From positions 62,001 to 126,000 of the forward strand of contig JAPSLP010000001.1 in assembly GCA_031180665.1 (NCBI GenBank): a stretch of 64,000 nucleotides of DNA, given 5' to 3'. A model generated the notes under the pieces. It made no database searches. It was not told the DNA's origin and saw only the letters and a list, made by a program, of their open reading frames with translations. Shown one piece after another: positions 1-11,495 of the stretch. The stretch comes from Cupriavidus sp. (GTDB lineage: Bacteria; Pseudomonadota; Gammaproteobacteria; Burkholderiales; Burkholderiaceae). The position numbers and the translations under genes are program-made. Each line of letters opens with the position of its first letter. The first letter of the stretch is position 1.

Positions 1-102
1 CTGCGCGAGCACCGGCGCGGCGACGCCGCCGACGGCGGCGATCAGGGCCAGCTGGCGCGCCAGCGGTGTCAGCGCAGGGCGGCTGCGGCGAGGGTTTGAC
101 AT
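1..102 (-). CDS. TonB-dependent receptor, N-terminal fragment (probable)
   Basis: Only the first 34 codons lie in the window and the gene runs off its left edge. The peptide starts MSNPRRSRPALTPLARQ and continues into an Ala/Val-rich hydrophobic stretch ending PVLAQ, which is a typical Sec signal peptide for an envelope protein. A GAGGAA ribosome site precedes the ATG. No receptor domain is visible. The call rests on context: in beta- and gammaproteobacteria, genes for DUF3325, DUF3649 and PepSY membrane proteins commonly sit beside an outer-membrane siderophore receptor, and here they are immediately upstream on the same strand. Another exported protein is possible. Confidence 0.5.
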   Translation of the reverse strand, partial: MSNPRRSRPALTPLARQLALIAAVGGVAAPVLAQ

Positions 103-274
103 GGCTCGATTCCTCTTCGGTTGTTGTGCGGAACGCGCACGGCTCCGCCCGCGCCGCGGAGAACCGCGTGCGCCTCGGAGCAGTGCAAATGGGGTGGGGG
201 TGTGGTCTTGTGGGGCCGGTACGCTGCGAACGGCGGCGATCAGCCCTGGCGCGCCCGGGCGGGCGCGACGGGAA

Positions 275-1906
275 TTACGGAGCGTCGACCACCGGCGGGG
301 CCGAGGGGCCGGGGTCGCCCCGGCTCGGACGCGGCGCCCATACCGAATCGGCCGGGCCCGTCCGTGCGCGGCGCTGGGTGGCGCGCGCGAGGGCGACGAA
401 GCCGGCCGCGAAGGCCAGCGCGCCGATGTCGAAGCCGGCGACGGCCCATTCGCCTTGCTGCACGGTGCGCAGCAGATGGTCGCCGGTCAGGATCGCGTTG
501 GCGACCGGCACCACCAGGTAAGCCAGCGCCGCCACGTACAGCAGCTCGATCGCGGCCCGCACCGGCGGGCGCAGCAGGGCCCAGGCCAGCGCGGCGAAGA
601 ACACCGGGAAGTAGACGAAGGACGACGGACGCTCCGGCCACAGCAGCGCGCCGGTGAAGGCGACCGCCACGCCGACGCAGCAGCCGATGCAGACGCCGAC
701 CGTGGCCTGCGCCAGCAGCCGGTGCACGCGCGGCTGCTCGGCCTGGCGGGCCTTGCGGCGCGACTCTATCCACAGCAGGTTGCCCGAGTAGAACAGGAAG
801 GCCCCCGCCAGCCCGGCGATCAGATAGACCAGCCGCAGCGCCAGGTCGCCGTAGGTACCGAAATGCAGCGCGAACAGGGCGCTGTAGAGCCCGTGGTTCG
901 TGTCGCGCCCGCTGGCGGTCTGGTTGGCGATCACGCGGCCGCTGTCGGGCTGCCCGGCGGCGGCGTGGATCCCGACCGAGCCGAAGTTGCCGAGCGCGCG
1001 CTCGCTGTCGCCGCGCACCTCGATCAGCGCATTGGCGTCGCCGACGCGCTGGTAGCGCACCGAATTCGGCTTGAAGCCCTCGCCGGCGGTGCGCTGCGCG
1101 ATCTCGATCAGCTCGCGCGCCGGCATCAACTGCGCCGGCTTGCCGGCCGCCTGCACCTCGGGCACCGACGACATCGCGGTGGGCAGCGCCGACATCAGCT
1201 TGCCGTCGAAGGTCAGCACGTTGAAGGCCATCGCCAGCGTCATCGACACGCAGAACAGCGCGCCGGTGATCGCGATGACCAGGTGGAAGGGCAGGCTGAA
1301 CAGGCCGATCACGTTGTGCGCGTCCATCCAGAAGCGCTTCAGGTTGCGGCCCGGGCGCACCGCGAACAGGTCCTTCTTCAGCCGCGGCAGGTGCAGCAGC
1401 ACGCCGGAAACCAGCGCCAGCCCGTACAGCACCGACACCACGCCCATGAAATGCATGCCCGCCTGCATCGGCAGGCCCAGCGTGTAGTGCAGGGCGTTCA
1501 GGAAGTTCGACAGCTCGCCGCGCACGCCGTCGAGCGAGGTGTCCTGCGGCGAGGTCCTGCCCGCGCCCAGCTTCTCCTCGTTGGTCGTCTGCCACTCGCC
1601 CTTGGCATCCATCCAGTAGGCGGTGGTGTGCGGCTCGCCTTCGGTCGGCAGGCCGATATAGACGCTGGCGGCCGCCTCGGGATGGACCTTGACCAGCGTG
1701 GCGACGAAGCGGTCCAGATCCTCGGGCGAAGGTTTGGCGGCGGCATGGGTCTCGCCGCGGATGCGCGCGTGCGACTGCCACTCGTGCAGCTCGTGGTGGA
1801 ACACCGTGATCGCGCCGGCGAAGAACGCGATGAACAAAGCCCAGCCGGCCATCAGGCCGACCCAGGTATGCAGCGTCTGGTAAACGCGCAGCGTTGCAGC
1901 CTTCAT
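275..1906 (-). CDS. PepSY-associated transmembrane protein (siderophore operon)
   Basis: This 543-residue inner-membrane protein has a first helix near residues 14-36 (TWVGLMAGWALFIAFFAG), a soluble periplasmic PepSY-type region, helices near 150-225, and several more in the C-terminal half. That is the layout of the PepSY-associated TM family (PiuB/FpvG-like), proposed to reduce iron from siderophores at the inner membrane. The start at 1906 is preceded by an AAGGAGT ribosome site. It lies 10 bp after the DUF3649 gene and about 170 bp before the probable receptor gene, so all four are probably one operon. The family call is firm, but the substrate cannot be read from the sequence. Confidence 0.88.
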   Translation of the reverse strand: MKAATLRVYQTLHTWVGLMAGWALFIAFFAGAITVFHHELHEWQSHARIRGETHAAAKPSPEDLDRFVATLVKVHPEAAASVYIGLPTEGEPHTTAYWMDAKGEWQTTNEEKLGAGRTSPQDTSLDGVRGELSNFLNALHYTLGLPMQAGMHFMGVVSVLYGLALVSGVLLHLPRLKKDLFAVRPGRNLKRFWMDAHNVIGLFSLPFHLVIAITGALFCVSMTLAMAFNVLTFDGKLMSALPTAMSSVPEVQAAGKPAQLMPARELIEIAQRTAGEGFKPNSVRYQRVGDANALIEVRGDSERALGNFGSVGIHAAAGQPDSGRVIANQTASGRDTNHGLYSALFALHFGTYGDLALRLVYLIAGLAGAFLFYSGNLLWIESRRKARQAEQPRVHRLLAQATVGVCIGCCVGVAVAFTGALLWPERPSSFVYFPVFFAALAWALLRPPVRAAIELLYVAALAYLVVPVANAILTGDHLLRTVQQGEWAVAGFDIGALAFAAGFVALARATQRRARTGPADSVWAPRPSRGDPGPSAPPVVDAP

Positions 1907-1916
1907 GGCGTACTCC

Positions 1917-2201
1917 TTACGCGGCCGCGCCGGGCACGGCCATCAGCCGCAGTCCCCACAACGCACCGAAACAGATCAGATTGGCCGCGCCCAGCCATAG
2001 CCAGGCGGCGCGGCTGCTCGAAAACAGCAGGCTGGTGCTGATGATCGCGACCCACAGCGGCAGGCTGGCGGTCACCGCGCCGATGATGCCGCTCTGCCAG
2101 CCACCCGGCAGCCACAGGATGGCCAGCGTGCAGACCGCCAGCGACAGCGGAAAGCCGAGCAGCGTGCCGGCCAGCCATTTGGTGCCGATGCCCCCGTTCA
2201 T
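1917..2201 (-). CDS. DUF3649 small membrane protein
   Basis: This 94-residue protein starts MNGGIGTKWLAG and is made of about three hydrophobic helices. Its ATG overlaps the TGA of the upstream DUF3325 gene in an ATGA junction, which decides the start and implies translational coupling; an in-frame extension to 2255 would overlap that gene much further. Small proteins of this type accompany PepSY proteins and TonB receptors in iron-regulated operons. Their biochemical role is unknown; help in assembling or energising the inner-membrane ferric reductase is only an inference from context. Confidence 0.8.
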   Translation of the reverse strand: MNGGIGTKWLAGTLLGFPLSLAVCTLAILWLPGGWQSGIIGAVTASLPLWVAIISTSLLFSSSRAAWLWLGAANLICFGALWGLRLMAVPGAAA

Positions 2202-2473
2202 GCCGCCTCCTCGCCGCCGCGGCGCTTGTGCAGATAGCAGCCGAGGAAGGGCCACAGCGACAGGCCGGTGCCAAGCGTGGCCAGCGTCGCGGCGATGGAA
2301 GAGGGCCAGCTGTGCTCGACCGACCAGCCGACCGCGCCGGCCGAGGTCAGCACGATGCCGAGCCAGACCATCATGCGGCGTTGAGGCGGCCGGCGCAGCA
2401 GCACCTGGTTGGGACCGGCCAGATACAGGCAGGCAGCGCCCGCCAGGCCGAGGAGAGCGGCAAAGAGTTGCAT
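2198..2473 (-). CDS. DUF3325 small membrane protein
   Basis: This 91-residue protein (MQLFAALLGLAGAACLYLAG...) has three hydrophobic segments and a basic C-terminus (HKRRGGEE). It is the first gene of the iron-uptake operon, sits just downstream of a Fur-like site, and ends in the ATGA overlap with the DUF3649 gene. The family is found almost only beside siderophore receptor and PepSY genes. Its function is unknown. The ribosome site is weak. Confidence 0.8.
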   Translation of the reverse strand: MQLFAALLGLAGAACLYLAGPNQVLLRRPPQRRMMVWLGIVLTSAGAVGWSVEHSWPSSIAATLATLGTGLSLWPFLGCYLHKRRGGEEAA

Positions 2474-2501
2474 CGCCAGGAATTGTTATGGATTCAAAAC
2501 A

Positions 2502-2522
2502 CGAATGGTAATGATTCGTATT
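2502..2522 (-). promoter_or_regulatory. Putative Fur box of the siderophore operon
   Basis: Read on the minus strand the site is close to the right half of the 19-bp Fur consensus: GAATCATTACC, with 9 of 13 matches to GATAATCATTATC. It lies in an AT-rich island 30-50 bp upstream of the DUF3325 start, where repression under iron sufficiency would be expected. The match is by eye, and the left half is weaker. Confidence 0.5.
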
Positions 2523-2587
2523 TGGCGATGCAAGTTATTGATATTGTTTGCAATGTATTGGTAGACGAGGGTGGTAGACGTGGCTTG

Positions 2588-2626
2588 CCCTCTCCCCCGA
2601 CCCCTCTCCCGCAAGCGGGAGAGGGG
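2588..2626. repeat. Palindromic repeat family A, copy 1
   Basis: The core CTCTCCCGCAAGCGGGAGAG is a perfect palindrome, preceded by a CCCTCTCCCC half-unit. The same element recurs at least seven times in gaps of this window (2688, 2776, 6814, 6924, 17032, 58352, 58431). It is a REP-like dispersed element able to form a strong hairpin. Confidence 0.85.
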
Positions 2627-2635
2627 AGCCGGTTA

Positions 2636-2815
2636 GCGGAGGTGTGGAGCATTGCGACAGCGGTCGGGTAGTCGATATCAACCGCGTTCTCCCTCTCCCG
2701 CAAGCGGGAGAGGGGCTGGCTGGCGGAGGTGGAGAGTATTGCGACAGCCGTTCGGGTGGTCGATACGGAGGGCGTTCTCCCTCTCCCGCTTGCGGGAGAG
2801 GGTTGGGGAGAGGGA
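2636..2815. repeat. Imperfect 87-bp tandem duplication carrying family A palindromes
   Basis: The segment with ATTGCGACAGC...CGTTCTCCCTCTCCCGC occurs twice, with its ATTGCGACAG anchors at 2651 and 2738. Each copy ends in a CCCTCTCCCGC palindrome (2688-2720 and 2776-2815). The two copies differ by scattered substitutions and small indels, so the duplication is not recent. Confidence 0.75.
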
Positions 2816-2871
2816 AATACGGCGTTGGAGGACTACAGACGCTGGCCGGCAGCAATGCCGGTCGAGAAAGC

Positions 2872-3726
2872 TCAATCCCCGAACAGATTCAGCAACCCAT
2901 CGAGCCCGACATGGTTGAACGCCACGCTGGCCTGCGCGCGTACCACCGGCTTGGCGCGGAAGGCGACCGACAGGCCGGCGATCGCCATCATCTTCAGGTC
3001 GTTCGAGCCGTCGCCCATCACGATCGCCTGCTGCGGATCGGCGCCGATCGCCTCGCAGGCTTCGCGCACGGTGCGGGCCTTGACCTCGGCATTGACGATC
3101 TCGCCTTCCACCCGGCCGGTCAGCTTGCCGTCGACGATCTCCAGCGTATTGGCGCGGGTGAAATCCAGGCCCAGCCGGGCCTTGAGCTTCTCGGTGAAGT
3201 GGACGAAGCCGCCCGACACCAGCAGCGTACGCAGGCCCGCGGCGCGCGCGGCTTCCAGCATCCGCTCGGCGCCGGGCGACAGCCGCAGCCGTTCCTCGTA
3301 GACGCGGTCAAGCACGCTGGCGTCCAGGCCCTTGAGCAGCGCGACGCGGCGCCGCAGGCTTTCGTTGAAGTCGGTAATCTCGCCGCGCATCGCGGCCTCG
3401 GTGATGGCCGAGACCTCGGCCTTCAGCCCGCAGAAATCGGCGATCTCGTCGATGCACTCGATCGTGATCAGCGTCGAATCCATGTCCATCGCCACCAGCC
3501 GGAAGTCGGACAGCCCGCGATGCGTCGGCAGCACCGCCCAGTCCAGCCGGCGCGGCTCGCAGAATGCCTCCAGTGCATCGCGCAGCCGGGCGTCGAGCGG
3601 CGCGCAGGCCTCGGCGGTGGCGACGGTGTCGCCGCGCAGGCTCAGGCCGGGCGCGTCGGCCAGCACGCGCAGCGCGTCGATATCCTGGGAGGCGATGGGT
3701 TGCAGGCTTTGGACGATCAGGGGCAT
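2872..3726 (-). CDS. serB: Phosphoserine phosphatase
   Basis: This 284-residue enzyme performs the last step of serine synthesis, hydrolysing O-phospho-L-serine in the cytoplasm. The HAD motifs are clear: MDMDSTLI with Asp81 (nucleophile) and Asp83, LLVSGGF near residue 170, and GDGSNDLKM near 238, where Ser replaces the more usual Ala of GDGAND. The first ~70 residues form the small N-terminal domain usual in this SerB type. The length is normal. The gene stands alone on the minus strand, with a family B repeat just upstream of its start and family A repeats beyond its stop. Confidence 0.95.
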   Translation of the reverse strand: MPLIVQSLQPIASQDIDALRVLADAPGLSLRGDTVATAEACAPLDARLRDALEAFCEPRRLDWAVLPTHRGLSDFRLVAMDMDSTLITIECIDEIADFCGLKAEVSAITEAAMRGEITDFNESLRRRVALLKGLDASVLDRVYEERLRLSPGAERMLEAARAAGLRTLLVSGGFVHFTEKLKARLGLDFTRANTLEIVDGKLTGRVEGEIVNAEVKARTVREACEAIGADPQQAIVMGDGSNDLKMMAIAGLSVAFRAKPVVRAQASVAFNHVGLDGLLNLFGD

Positions 3727-3746
3727 GGAAAGGTCGAAAAACTTCG

Positions 3747-3773
3747 GTCGTCCCCGCGCAGGCGGGGGCGACA
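3747..3773. repeat. Palindromic repeat family B, single half
   Basis: The sequence GTCGTCCCCGCGCAGGCGGG is an inverted repeat of the Burkholderiaceae type GTCGTCCCCGCG...CGCGGGGACGAC. Fuller two-hairpin copies lie at 12774, 50781 and 54409, and another half at 14221. Confidence 0.75.
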
Positions 3774-3861
3774 GTAAAGCGCGGGGCCGACGGTGCCGGG
3801 CGGGGCGGCGGTGAAAGGACGCTATTGTAATCGCCCCGCGCCTGCTCCTGCGCCGAGCCGA

Positions 3862-5325
3862 TCAGCGCTGCGCCATCGTCATGTAGTCGACCGTCAGGTT
3901 CGACAGCGCCCGCACCCCGTTGATCAGCGCCGGCTCGTCGACGTAGAACTCCGGCGAGTGGTTCGACGGCGCCTTGGTGACGTCGGTGCCCTTGGGCGTC
4001 ACGCCGAGATTGAAGAACAGGCCCGGCACCTTCTCCTGGTAGAACGAGAAGTCCTCCGACGCCGTGGCCTTGGGCGCCAGCATCCAGTTGCCGTCGCCCG
4101 CCACGCGCTTGAGCGTCGGCGCCATCTTCTCGGTCAGCGCCGGCTGGTTGACGGTGGCGTTGTACAGCTCGACCACGCGGAAGGTCGCCTCGGCACCGGA
4201 GCTGGCCGCGATCGACTCGGTGGTGCGCTTCATCCGCGCATGGATGTCCTTCTTCATGCCCTCGTCGTAGGTGCGGATGGTGCCCATCATCTCGACCTTC
4301 TCCGGCACGATGTTCATGCGGTTGCCGCCGTGGATGGTGCCGACCGTGATGACCGACGGCTCCAGCATCGCATTGACCTGTCGGCTCTGGATGGTCTGCA
4401 GCCCCAGCACGATCTGCGACGACACCACGATCGGATCGATGCCGCCCCACGGACGCGCGCCATGGGTCTGGCGGCCCTTGACGTCGATCCAGAACTGGTC
4501 GGCCGCGGCCATCGCCGGACCGCTGCGCCAGGCGAGCTTGCCCGACTCGATGCCGCTGCTGACATGCAGGCCGAAGATCGCATCGACCTTGGGGTTCTCC
4601 AGCACGCCCTCGGCCACCATCTGCCTGGCGCCCCAGATATTGGTGCCGTCGGGCTCGATATCGGCCGGACTTTCCTCGGCCGGCTGGAAGATGAACTTGA
4701 CGGTGCCGGGCAGCTGGTCCTTCATGCCGGCCAGCACCTCGGCGGTGGCCATCAGGATCGCGACGTGCGTGTCGTGCCCGCAGGCGTGCATCACGTCCAC
4801 CTCCTTGCCGAGGTACTTGCCCTTGGCCTTCGAGGCGAACGGCACGTCGACGCGCTCCTTGACCGGCAGCGCATCCATGTCGGCGCGCAGCGCCACCACG
4901 GGCCCCGGCTTGCCGCCCTTGAGCAGGCCCACCACGCCGGTCTTGGCCACGCCGGTCTTGACCTCCATGCCCAGCTTGCGCAGATGGTCGGCCACCAGCT
5001 TCGCGGTGCGCACCTCGTAGTTGCCGAGTTCCGGGTGCTGGTGGATGTCGCGGCGCCAGGCGATCAGCCGGGCCTCGGCCGCCTTGGCGCGCGTTTCGAT
5101 CTGCGCGTGCAGGGCGGTGTCGGCGGTGTTCGCCTGGGGCTGGGCGGCGGCCGAGGGCGCGGTCTGCGCGAGCGCCGGCGAGACCAGGGCCGAGCCGCAC
5201 AGCAGGCCGGCCGCCATGGTCAGCGCCGAGATGGCGGCCGGCAGCGGGCGGAAGCGAAGGGTGGGAGCTTGAGCGTGAGCCTGAGCCTGAGCCTGAGCCT
5301 GAGCGGGGGAGCGGCGTGCTGCCAT
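3862..5325 (-). CDS. Secreted M20D amidohydrolase (hippurate/aminoacyl-conjugate hydrolase type)
   Basis: This 487-residue metallopeptidase-family enzyme has the M20D metal ligands: MHACGHDTH, QPAEES, GLHV and a C-terminal EDFSFY. Members hydrolyse N-acyl or indoleacetyl amino acids and related amides; the substrate here is unknown. The start at 5325 is preceded by AAAGGAGAA, so the longer open frame to 5430 is unlikely. A long signal peptide (hydrophobic AALSALT..., cleavage near SPALAQ) suggests periplasmic export, while most M20D enzymes are cytoplasmic. Before the hydrophobic core there is an Ala-Gln repeat encoded by a hexanucleotide array (5266-5307). It sits between serB and argE, without sign of shared function. 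Confidence 0.85.
   Translation of the reverse strand: MAARRSPAQAQAQAQAHAQAPTLRFRPLPAAISALTMAAGLLCGSALVSPALAQTAPSAAAQPQANTADTALHAQIETRAKAAEARLIAWRRDIHQHPELGNYEVRTAKLVADHLRKLGMEVKTGVAKTGVVGLLKGGKPGPVVALRADMDALPVKERVDVPFASKAKGKYLGKEVDVMHACGHDTHVAILMATAEVLAGMKDQLPGTVKFIFQPAEESPADIEPDGTNIWGARQMVAEGVLENPKVDAIFGLHVSSGIESGKLAWRSGPAMAAADQFWIDVKGRQTHGARPWGGIDPIVVSSQIVLGLQTIQSRQVNAMLEPSVITVGTIHGGNRMNIVPEKVEMMGTIRTYDEGMKKDIHARMKRTTESIAASSGAEATFRVVELYNATVNQPALTEKMAPTLKRVAGDGNWMLAPKATASEDFSFYQEKVPGLFFNLGVTPKGTDVTKAPSNHSPEFYVDEPALINGVRALSNLTVDYMTMAQR
5266..5307. repeat. Hexanucleotide tandem repeat in a coding region
   Basis: GAGCCT-type hexamers are repeated about seven times with two imperfect units, in frame with the M20D gene, giving AQAQAQAQAHAQA ahead of the signal-peptide core. 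Copy changes would add or remove Ala-Gln pairs without a frameshift. Confidence 0.85.
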
Positions 5326-5510
5326 GTCGAGTTCTCCTTTGATGTCGTTGTGGTCGTTGCCGTTGTCGTGGCGGCATGTACTGCAACGGGGCCTCTGCGT
5401 GCCCCTCGTGCGTCCGGCCGGGCCATGCAAGGCTCCGGCCGTTCAGGCCATCGGTGAGGAAGCGCGATGCGCCTCCGGGACTGGATGTCCTGGTGTGCCG
5501 ACGGGAACCG

Positions 5511-6737
5511 TCAGGCTTGGATGCGCAGGCTGTCGACGACCTTGTGCAGGAAGGCCTCGCATTGCGCGAGCTGTTCCAGCGCGACGAACTCGTCGGCCTT
5601 GTGGGCCTGCTGGATGTCGCCGGGGCCGCAGACCACGGCCGGGATGCCGGCGCGCTGGAACAGGCCGCCCTCGGTGGCGTAGGCCACCTTGCTGATCGCG
5701 TTGTCGCCGGTCAGCGCGCGCACCAGTTGCGTGATGGCATCGCGCTCGGCGGCATCGAGGGCCGGTGCCGCGGCGATGCGCGTGATGCTCAGGTCCGCGT
5801 CGGCATGCTCGGCGCGCATGCGCGGCAGCAGCACGTCGTTCGCATAGGCCTCGATGCGCGCGCGGATCCCCTCGGGATCGACACCCGGCAGGTTGCGGTA
5901 CTCGAACACGAACTCGCACAGCGCGGGAATCGTGTTCAGTGCGATGCCGCCGTGGATGGTGCCGGTCGACGCGGTGGTGAAGGGCACGTCGAAGGCATCG
6001 TCGTACGGGCCCTTGGCGCGGAACTCGTCGGCGAGATCCCGGATGAAGCAGATCAGCCGCGCCGCGTATTCGATCGCATTGACCCCGCGCGGCGTCAGCG
6101 AGGAATGGGCGGCCTGGCCCTTGACGCAGCAGCGATAGGCGTTGATGCCCTTGTGGGCGACGATCACGCGCATGCTGGTCGGCTCGCCGACGATGCAGCC
6201 GGCTGGCTGGATGCCGCGCTCGCGCAGGTCGTCGATCAGATAGGGCGCGCCCATGCAGCCGACCTCCTCGTCGAACGACAGCGCGTAGTGCACCGGCTCG
6301 CGCAGCCGTGCCTGCAGCAGCGTGGGCAGCAGCGCGAGGCTGGTGCCGATGAAGCCCTTCATGTCGCAGGCGCCGCGGCCGTACAGCTTGCCGTCGCGCA
6401 GCGCCGGGCGGAACGGATCGGTGCTCCAGTCCTGGCCGTCGACCGGCACCACGTCGGTATGCCCCGACAGCACGATGCCGCGCTGCTCGCTGCCGTCGGC
6501 GGCGGGCACGGTCACATGCAGGTTGGCCTTGTTGCGCTGCGGGTTGTAGCTCAGGTGGGGCTTCAGGCCCCGGGCCACGAAGTGGTCCCGCACCGTTTCG
6601 ATCAGGCCGAGATTGGACTCGCGGCTGGTGGTGTCGAACTCGATCAGCCGGCGGGTCCAGTCGAGGGCGGAATGTTCGGGGGCGTCGCTAAGGACGTCGG
6701 TGAGGGCGTCGGCGGGGGCAGGGGTAGGGGCTGGCAT
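5511..6737 (-). CDS. argE: Acetylornithine deacetylase
   Basis: This 408-residue M20A enzyme hydrolyses N-acetylornithine to ornithine and acetate in arginine synthesis. Metal and catalytic motifs are SGHTDVVPVDG (His93, Asp95), YGRGACDMKGF, and SFDEEVGCMGAP with the catalytic Glu pair. The 30-residue Ala/Pro-rich lead before DWTRRLIEFDTTS is longer than in E. coli ArgE, so the true start could be internal, but no good internal ATG or ribosome site is seen. Arg-succinylase-type or carboxypeptidase G2 activity cannot be fully excluded from motifs alone, but the overall pattern fits ArgE best. Confidence 0.88.
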   Translation of the reverse strand: MPAPTPAPADALTDVLSDAPEHSALDWTRRLIEFDTTSRESNLGLIETVRDHFVARGLKPHLSYNPQRNKANLHVTVPAADGSEQRGIVLSGHTDVVPVDGQDWSTDPFRPALRDGKLYGRGACDMKGFIGTSLALLPTLLQARLREPVHYALSFDEEVGCMGAPYLIDDLRERGIQPAGCIVGEPTSMRVIVAHKGINAYRCCVKGQAAHSSLTPRGVNAIEYAARLICFIRDLADEFRAKGPYDDAFDVPFTTASTGTIHGGIALNTIPALCEFVFEYRNLPGVDPEGIRARIEAYANDVLLPRMRAEHADADLSITRIAAAPALDAAERDAITQLVRALTGDNAISKVAYATEGGLFQRAGIPAVVCGPGDIQQAHKADEFVALEQLAQCEAFLHKVVDSLRIQA

Positions 6738-6813
6738 GCGGCAGGATCACGCTGGTGGATGTCCGATCCTACACCTGGATATGTGCTGGGGTCCACTTTG
6801 GCCCTGTCGCTGG

Positions 6814-6963
6814 CCCTCTCCCCAACCCTCTCCCCAACCCTCTCCCGCAAGCGGGAGAGGGAGCCGAACGCGAGCGCTTCAGCTGCCTTCGCTGCAGGGC
6901 TACCGCGGAGGATTGCAGGACGCTCCCCTCTCCCGCCTTGCGGGAGAGGGGTGGGGGAGAGGG
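6814..6963. repeat. Palindromic repeat family A, copies 4 and 5
   Basis: Two CCCTCTCCCGC palindromes (6814-6861 and 6924-6963) fill the gap between mfd and argE. Each has an extra CCCTCTCCCC or GGGGAGAGGG half-unit on one side. They lie just after the mfd stop and may act as a transcript-end hairpin, although no T-run follows. Confidence 0.85.
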
Positions 6964-6992
6964 CAACCGCCGCCCGCTATCCCATCATCCCC

Positions 6993-10478
<3,486 letters not shown>

Positions 10479-10545
10479 AAAGCGGTTCGGTTCAAACGAC
10501 GACGCCCCGCCGGCAGCGCGGGCGGGGGTGTCGAGAAGAGGGTCG

Positions 10546-10556
10546 TATTATAGAAT
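10546..10556 (+). promoter_or_regulatory. Putative -10 element for ispD
   Basis: The gap between mfd and ispD contains TATTATAGAATGCGC, an AT-rich -10-like element followed by a GC-rich discriminator, about 130 bp before the ispD ATG. A convincing -35 is not seen. The same layout appears before tRNA-Leu, tig, ppiD and purL. Confidence 0.35.
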
Positions 10557-10685
10557 GCGCAGCGCCCGGCCATCGGGCGCCGCATTTGGTACCGCCAGCC
10601 CAAGGCATACCCACCACGCAGGGTCGACCCATCGTGGAGCCTGGTTGGCGCAAACAGCCGAACCTTTTTCCCGCCAGTCCGCCGC

Positions 10686-11495
10686 ATGTCCGAACGACGT
10701 TTTGCCCTGATTCCCTGTGCCGGCAGCGGCAGCCGCGCGGGCGCCGGCCTGCCCAAGCAGTATCGCGAACTGGCCGGCCATCCGATGATCTGGTACGCGC
10801 TGGCGGCGTTCTCCGCGTGTGAGTCGATCAGCGCCACCGCGCTGGTGCTGGCGCCGGACGATCTGCCGCTGCAGGCGCGCTTCGGCTCGGCGGCCTTTGC
10901 CGGGCTGCGCTTCGATACCGCCTTCGTCGGCGGCCAGTCGCGCCACGAATCGGTGCTCAACGGCCTGCGGCATCTGGTCCAGCTGGGCGCCGCGGATCAG
11001 GACTGGGTGCTGGTGCACGATGCCGCGCGGCCGGGCCTGACGCCGCTGATGATCGATACGCTGATCCGCGCGGTGGAAGGGGACGATGGAGATGGTCCCG
11101 ACGCGGCGATCGGCGGCATCCTGGCAGTGCCGGTGCCCGATACGCTCAAGCGCGCCGAGACCGGGCCGCTGCATCCGAGCGAGCCGCTGCAATCTTCCCG
11201 GCCCTCGCAACCGTCCCGCATCGGCGGCACCGTGCCGCGCGAAGGGCTGTGGCAGGCGCAGACCCCCCAGATGTTCCGCGTCGGCGTACTGCGCCAGGCG
11301 CTGGAAGACGCGCTCGCCAGCGGCGCGGTCGTGACCGACGAGGCCAGCGCGATCGAGCGGCTCGGCCTGAAGCCGCGGCTCGTCAACGGCTCGCTGCGCA
11401 ATTTCAAGGTGACCTATCCCGAGGACTTCGCGCTCGCCGAAGTCCTGCTCGGCGGCCCGTCCGCCGCCGCTTCTTCTGGAGACCGACCGCGATGA
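10686..11495 (+). CDS. ispD: 2-C-methyl-D-erythritol 4-phosphate cytidylyltransferase
   Basis: This 269-residue protein performs the CTP-dependent step of the non-mevalonate isoprenoid pathway. The N-terminal nucleotide-binding motif [18 protein letters not shown] and the later VHDAARPGL and [11 protein letters not shown] motifs identify it. It is about 30 residues longer than typical IspD because of a GDDGDGPD segment and a low-complexity Ser/Pro insert (near residues 160-178) before the RIGGTVPR segment. The stop overlaps the ispF ATG by 4 nt, so the two pathway enzymes are translationally coupled. Confidence 0.94.
   Translation: MSERRFALIPCAGSGSRAGAGLPKQYRELAGHPMIWYALAAFSACESISATALVLAPDDLPLQARFGSAAFAGLRFDTAFVGGQSRHESVLNGLRHLVQLGAADQDWVLVHDAARPGLTPLMIDTLIRAVEGDDGDGPDAAIGGILAVPVPDTLKRAETGPLHPSEPLQSSRPSQPSRIGGTVPREGLWQAQTPQMFRVGVLRQALEDALASGAVVTDEASAIERLGLKPRLVNGSLRNFKVTYPEDFALAEVLLGGPSAAASSGDRPR

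Larger units (their letters stand above)
2474..2871. other. Intergenic region: Fur-like site plus palindromic repeats
   Basis: This 398-bp gap between the iron operon and serB holds no convincing gene. The first 80 bp form an AT-rich island with the Fur-like site, presumably the operon promoter. The rest is taken up by three copies of a CCCTCTCCCGC palindrome, two of them inside an imperfect tandem duplication with a period of about 87 bp (2636-2815). Short open frames here are repeat-encoded. Confidence 0.7.

Noticed and set aside
2474..2871. Short open frames between the iron operon and serB
   Set aside because: They are coded by the palindromic repeats and have no support.
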